Made by a program: the position numbers and the translations under genes | In this document: in pieces, positions 6,125 through 8,764 of the stretch | How the letters are laid out: every line of letters begins with the position of its first letter | How positions within the stretch are numbered: position 1 is the stretch's first letter | The notes under the pieces: model-generated | The model's input: only the letters and a program-made list of their open reading frames with translations | Told to the model about the DNA's origin: nothing | Database searches by the model: none | NCBI GenBank assembly: GCA_050291585.1 | Contig: JBNKKA010000179.1 | Coordinates: 1 to 8,764, forward strand | Origin: JASJCL01 sp050291585 | Lineage (GTDB): Bacteria > Desulfobacterota > Desulfobacteria > Desulfobacterales > Desulfosarcinaceae | Length of the DNA: 8,764 nucleotides | Direction of reading: 5' to 3'

Positions 6125-6674
6125 TGATCCTGCCTTTCACGTTGCCGGCCAACTCGGTCTCTTGGGTTTTCAGATCCACCGTCATATGATTTGCGGAGAG
6201 GTTCATGCGGTCGCTGCTGATTTCTACAGGCGCCTGGCTGACCAGACGCTGGTTCGCATGGGTATAGGCAAACGCCTCTCCCATTAGGGTGTAGGTCTGG
6301 TGACGCACGATCACATTGCCGCTCACCTCAATATCGTTGGACTCCGTATCGAGGACCCCCTTCTGGGCGGTGAGGGTCATGGTTTCTCCGCTTTGCATGT
6401 AAAATTCCACCGTGGGTTGCTCGAGGATCATTTTGTGCTCGGTTTCCAGGAGTGTGGCGGCGACGGCATCCAGGTGCCACTCTTTGATTCCATCCTTGAC
6501 ACTGGTCTGACGCACGTTGGCCAGGGCCATGGAGGCACCGTCAGGGGTATCCGTATCGGTCGGTACTGGGTCGCGCTGCTGTCGGTCCTCAACGAAGCGC
6601 AGGGCGACGGCTCCCACGGTGATCAGGATGATGCAGGTCAGAATCAGGCTGAGCCGGAGTTTAGTCAGCTTCAT
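6105..6674 (-). CDS. lptC: LPS export protein LptC
   Basis: A 189-residue LptC, close to the 191 of Escherichia coli. A single N-terminal membrane anchor (about residues 7-26) is followed by a periplasmic OstA-like beta-jellyroll domain, which receives lipopolysaccharide from LptB2FG and passes it to LptA. Recurrent strands include WHLDAVAATLLETEHKMIL (66-84), LTAQKGVLDTESNDIEVSGNV (101-121) and ISSDRMNLSANHMTVDL (152-168). Sequence is poorly conserved in this family, so the call relies on the membrane anchor, the domain pattern, size and position between kdsC and lptA. The ATG at 6674 lies inside the end of kdsC (14-base overlap), and the gene ends inside lptA. Confidence 0.92.
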   Translation of the reverse strand: MKLTKLRLSLILTCIILITVGAVALRFVEDRQQRDPVPTDTDTPDGASMALANVRQTSVKDGIKEWHLDAVAATLLETEHKMILEQPTVEFYMQSGETMTLTAQKGVLDTESNDIEVSGNVIVRHQTYTLMGEAFAYTHANQRLVSQAPVEISSDRMNLSANHMTVDLKTQETELAGNVKGRINESLSL

Positions 6675-7194
6675 GGAAATGATACTTCTCTTCTATCAGG
6701 CGGGACCAGTGTCCCTGGGTTTTGAGGAGGGCTTCGGCCACCTCCCTGACGGCGCCCCTGCCGCCTCGGGCCTGGGTCACCCAGTCGGCCTTGCGGCAGA
6801 GGGTCTCATGGGCGTCACTCACGGCGATGAAGAGCCCCACTCGACCCGCCAGGGGCAGGTCGGGCAGATCGTCCCCCACGAAAGCGACTGCTTCGCTGGG
6901 CAATTTTTTTTGGGCCAGCACGGTGGATAGGGCGGCCACCTTGTCGGAGATGCCGTCCATAATCAGGTCGATGCCCAGGTCTCGGCAGCGGTGGTGCAGG
7001 GCATGGGTAGCTCGACCGGTGATGAGGCCCACCTCGATGCCGGCGGCCTGGAGTAGGCGGATGCCCAGGCCGTCACGCACATGATAGATCTGGGTCTGCC
7101 TGCCCTGGTCGTCATAGGGAATACGGCCATCGGTGAGGACCCCGTCCACATCGAGGAGGACGAGTTTTATTTTTGCCTGTTTTGTTGAAAGCAT
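6661..7194 (-). CDS. kdsC: 3-deoxy-D-manno-octulosonate 8-phosphate phosphatase (KdsC, HAD family)
   Basis: A 177-residue HAD-superfamily phosphatase that removes phosphate from Kdo-8-phosphate to give Kdo, the sugar joining lipid A to the LPS core. Motif I is LLDVDGVLTDG, with nucleophile D15 and acid D17. Motif II is ITGR (T59), K85 is the motif III lysine, and motif IV is GDDLPD with D108 and D109. The C-terminal ARGGRGAVREV matches the KdsC tail loop. It has no cap domain, as is usual for this tetrameric subfamily. The gene starts 25 bases after kdsA and has no obvious Shine-Dalgarno, yet no better in-frame start exists; translation may be coupled to kdsA. Its end overlaps lptC. Confidence 0.97.
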   Translation of the reverse strand: MLSTKQAKIKLVLLDVDGVLTDGRIPYDDQGRQTQIYHVRDGLGIRLLQAAGIEVGLITGRATHALHHRCRDLGIDLIMDGISDKVAALSTVLAQKKLPSEAVAFVGDDLPDLPLAGRVGLFIAVSDAHETLCRKADWVTQARGGRGAVREVAEALLKTQGHWSRLIEEKYHFHEAD

Positions 7195-7219
7195 AGGGTG
7201 TATTGCTTTTTAACTTAGG

Positions 7220-8035
7220 TTAAAGTGTCGCCCGAATGGCGGCCAGTTGGCGCAGGATCGGCTCGAGGGTGTCGAGCTTGAGGGAGTTGGGGCCGTCGCA
7301 CAGGGCCTTGTCGGGATCGGGGTGAACCTCCAAAAAAACGCCATCCACGCCCGCCGCTACGGCGGCTCGGGCCAGTACCGGCGCGAATTCACGCTGGCCG
7401 CCTGAGCTTGTACCTGCTCCCCCGGGGAGTTGCACGCTGTGGGTGGCGTCGAAAATCACCGGGCAGCCGGTCTGCTGCATAATGCCGATGCCACGAAAAT
7501 CCACCACCAGGTTATTGTAGCCGAAGCTTGCTCCCCGTTCGGTGAGCAGAATCTGCCGATGGCCTAAGGACCGGGCCTTGGCGACCACATTGGCCATGTC
7601 CCAGGGCGCCAGGAATTGGCCTTTTTTAATATTGATGATTTTTCCCGTCCGCGCCGCGGCGAGGATCAGATCGGTCTGGCGGCAGAGAAAGGCCGGGATC
7701 TGGAGGATATCGAGGACCTCTGCCGCCGCGGGGATCTCCTCGGCGCTGTGAACATCGGAGAGAATCGGGATGCCCAGATCTGCCTTTATCTTGGCCAGGA
7801 TGGCGAGGCCAGCGCGCCTGCCCGGGCCTCGATAGGCATCCAGGGCGGTCCGGTTGGCCTTGTCGTAGGAGGCCTTGAAAATAAAGGGCAGGCCCACGGC
7901 CGTGGTGATCTCCTTGAGGCGGGCGGCGATGTCGCGGGTGAGGGCCGCATCTTCGATGACACAGGGCCCCGCGATGAGCACGAGTGGATGGCCGGGGCCA
8001 AATAAGATATCGTTTACGTTGATCATTTTCGTCAT
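7220..8035 (-). CDS. kdsA: 3-deoxy-8-phosphooctulonate synthase (KdsA), metal-dependent type
   Basis: A 271-residue KdsA that condenses phosphoenolpyruvate with arabinose-5-phosphate to form Kdo-8-phosphate. The TIM-barrel signatures are FKASYDKANR (53-62), the YRGPG loop (68-72), IPAFLCRQTDL (113-123), TERGASFGYNNLVVDFR (165-181) and VIFDATHSVQLPGG (193-206). C25 in IAGPCVIE, with H199, E236 and D247, matches the metal ligands of the metal-dependent class known from Aquifex aeolicus. The Escherichia coli type has Asn at the Cys position. The start is taken at the ATG at 8035; a second in-frame ATG lies at 8026. AGGA lies about 12 bases upstream of the first, which is longer than ideal. The gene heads the whole minus-strand run and probably carries its promoter. 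Confidence 0.97.
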   Translation of the reverse strand: MTKMINVNDILFGPGHPLVLIAGPCVIEDAALTRDIAARLKEITTAVGLPFIFKASYDKANRTALDAYRGPGRRAGLAILAKIKADLGIPILSDVHSAEEIPAAAEVLDILQIPAFLCRQTDLILAAARTGKIINIKKGQFLAPWDMANVVAKARSLGHRQILLTERGASFGYNNLVVDFRGIGIMQQTGCPVIFDATHSVQLPGGAGTSSGGQREFAPVLARAAVAAGVDGVFLEVHPDPDKALCDGPNSLKLDTLEPILRQLAAIRATL

Positions 8036-8042
8036 GGCGCGT

Positions 8043-8071
8043 TATCTATCCTGGGGGTATTTAATTGTCAA
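8043..8071 (-). promoter_or_regulatory. Candidate sigma-70 promoter for the kdsA gene run
   Basis: The minus strand has a perfect -35 TTGACA (8066-8071) and, 17 bases on, TAGATA (8043-8048), which matches three of six -10 bases. Transcription would begin at about 8036, immediately before the kdsA ATG at 8035. If correct, the message would be almost leaderless, or translation would start at the second ATG (8026). The poor -10 keeps this tentative. Confidence 0.4.
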
Positions 8072-8083
8072 GACGGGTGAGGC

Positions 8084-8108
8084 GGGATGTCTCCCGGGGA
8101 TGATTCCC
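8084..8108. repeat. Two tandem copies of palindrome GGGATGNNTCCC
   Basis: GGGATGTCTCCC (8084-8095) and GGGATGATTCCC (8097-8108) are adjacent with one base between, so the period is 13 bases. Each has a GGGA/TCCC inverted core. They lie just upstream of the kdsA -35 element and could be paired binding sites for a regulator, or small hairpins. Confidence 0.6.
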
Positions 8109-8177
8109 TGCTATTTCAACCCATGAAGTCAGCGTCTTTTGGCTGCACCTCAATATAGCATAGGGCGGCCCCAATTG

Positions 8178-8187
8178 GCGAATTCGC
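8178..8187. promoter_or_regulatory. Palindromic operator-like site GCGAATTCGC
   Basis: A perfect 10-base palindrome with partly symmetric flanks (ATT-G on the left, AAT on the right). It lies in the middle of the divergent region, where a dimeric regulator could act on either gene. No specific regulator is recognised. Confidence 0.35.
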
Positions 8188-8261
8188 AATACGATGAAAC
8201 AAAGCCTTGATTGCCCTGATGATAATTGTTAAATTCCGGGTTTAATTTGAAAAATCGGCCC

Positions 8262-8275
8262 AACCCCTAACCCCT
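8262..8275. repeat. Tandem heptamer AACCCCT upstream of the plus-strand gene
   Basis: Two adjacent copies of AACCCCT end 24 bases before the ATG at 8300, just ahead of an A/T-rich TATATAA stretch. It is short; a binding site is possible but so is chance. Confidence 0.35.
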
Positions 8276-8299
8276 CAAAAGTATATAAGAAACCAATTC

Positions 8300-8764
8300 A
8301 TGAAAACGAAACTGATCGTATTGTTGAGTGTGCTCGTGGCCATCTCGGCTGGCTGGCTATTGATTGGCCGTATGGAGGGCGAAAAGCCCCAGGTGAGCCT
8401 GGATCCGGATCTGTCCGCCCTGGGAGCATCCCAGACGGTGACACTGCGTATGTCCGACCGCAAAAGCGGCCTGCGGCGGATCTGGATGGCCATTCTCAAG
8501 GATGGCCAGGAGCACGTGGTTTACCAGAAACGCTTCGAGTCGGCGGGTTTTCCCGACGGGGGGCTCACCAGCGAGGCCGAACTGCCCGTGACCATCGATA
8601 TGGCCAAGCTGGGGCTCAAGGACGGTAAGGCCCTCCTGCGTCTGGGGGTCTGGGACTATAGTTGGCGCAAGTGGGGTAAAGGCAACCAGACCTATATGGA
8701 GAAGGAGGTCCTCATCGATAGCCAGCCTCCCACGGTGAGCCTCCTCAGCCATGTGCACAACCTT
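8300..8764 (+). CDS. Exported protein, probable N-terminal part of an M23 family metallopeptidase (cut by window edge)
   Basis: The reading frame is open for 155 codons from the ATG at 8300 to the window edge. Residues 4-23 are hydrophobic after two lysines, a signal peptide or membrane anchor. The rest is predicted to be periplasmic and beta-rich, with the pattern of an Ig-like domain: QTVTLRMSDRKSGLRRIWMAI (45-65), then VWDYSWRKWGKGNQTYME (117-134), then VLIDSQPPTVSLLSHVHNL (137-155). As I remember them, deltaproteobacterial peptidoglycan hydrolases of the M23 (LytM-like) group have a similar 'yxW..wgnqty...v.iD..PP...lls..hn' segment ahead of the catalytic domain. No catalytic residue is in view, so the name is an inference. 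It is transcribed away from kdsA and has only a weak AAGAAA ahead of the start. Confidence 0.55.
   Translation, partial: MKTKLIVLLSVLVAISAGWLLIGRMEGEKPQVSLDPDLSALGASQTVTLRMSDRKSGLRRIWMAILKDGQEHVVYQKRFESAGFPDGGLTSEAELPVTIDMAKLGLKDGKALLRLGVWDYSWRKWGKGNQTYMEKEVLIDSQPPTVSLLSHVHNL

Larger units (their letters stand above)
8036..8299. other. Divergent intergenic region between kdsA and an exported-protein gene
   Basis: This 264-base stretch separates genes transcribed outward in both directions and should hold the promoter of the kdsA run and that of the plus-strand gene. It contains a good -35 for kdsA, two tandem palindromes (8084-8108), a 10-base palindrome (8178-8187) and a tandem heptamer (8262-8275). 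Toward the plus-strand gene, TTGATT (8207-8212) and TTAAAT (8229-8234), 16 bases apart, are a weak promoter candidate. No small gene or RNA is recognised. Confidence 0.6.

Noticed and set aside
6470..6488. Sigma-54-like promoter on the minus strand (TGGCAC followed by TGC)
   Set aside because: The spacing between the GG and GC elements is nine bases instead of ten, and it lies inside the lptC coding sequence.
8155..8190. Sigma-54-like elements in the divergent region (TTGGC with GCA, and TTGGC with CGCAA)
   Set aside because: The GG-to-GC distance is wrong in both (too long in the first, seven bases in the second).
8357..8758. Minus-strand reading frame of 133 codons opposite the exported-protein gene
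   Set aside because: The plus-strand frame has a clear signal peptide and family-like pattern; the minus frame has no start context or recognisable motif.

Overview
This window looks like a core chromosomal segment from a Gram-negative bacterium, most plausibly a deltaproteobacterium (Desulfobacterota, perhaps a Desulfobacterales-type sulfate reducer). That placement rests on gene order and protein character and was not tested by a search. Nine complete genes run leftward on the minus strand: kdsA, kdsC, lptC, lptA, lptB, rpoN, hpf, ptsN, rapZ and a mannose-family PTS EIIA. (The EIIA makes ten with kdsA counted first.) They are followed, still on the minus strand, by the 5' part of a GAPDH gene cut by the left window edge. 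On the right, past a 264-base divergent intergenic region, a plus-strand gene for an exported protein begins and is cut by the right edge.

The genes fall into three blocks. The first (about 5.4-8.0 kb) builds and exports lipopolysaccharide: KdsA and KdsC make Kdo, LptC and LptA form part of the transport bridge, and LptB is its ATPase. kdsC/lptC and lptC/lptA overlap by 14 and 20 bases. The second (about 2.7-4.7 kb) holds rpoN (sigma-54), which begins one base after the lptB stop, and a long-form ribosome hibernation factor. The third (about 0.5-2.6 kb) is a regulatory phosphotransferase set: EIIA-Ntr (PtsN), RapZ and a free-standing EIIA-Man domain protein. HPr, enzyme I and HPr kinase, which often accompany these genes, are not in the window. 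A GAPDH gene follows the EIIA instead.

Most of the window is ordinary housekeeping sequence and I found no convincing undescribed system. Places worth a second look are mainly non-coding: the 230-base rapZ-EIIA gap with a perfect 9-base inverted repeat, the kdsA/peptidase divergent region with two tandem palindromes and a separate 10-base palindrome, hairpins after rpoN and at the ptsN stop codon, and an in-frame slippery heptamer inside hpf. No tRNA, rRNA, CRISPR array, insertion sequence or strong intrinsic terminator was recognised.
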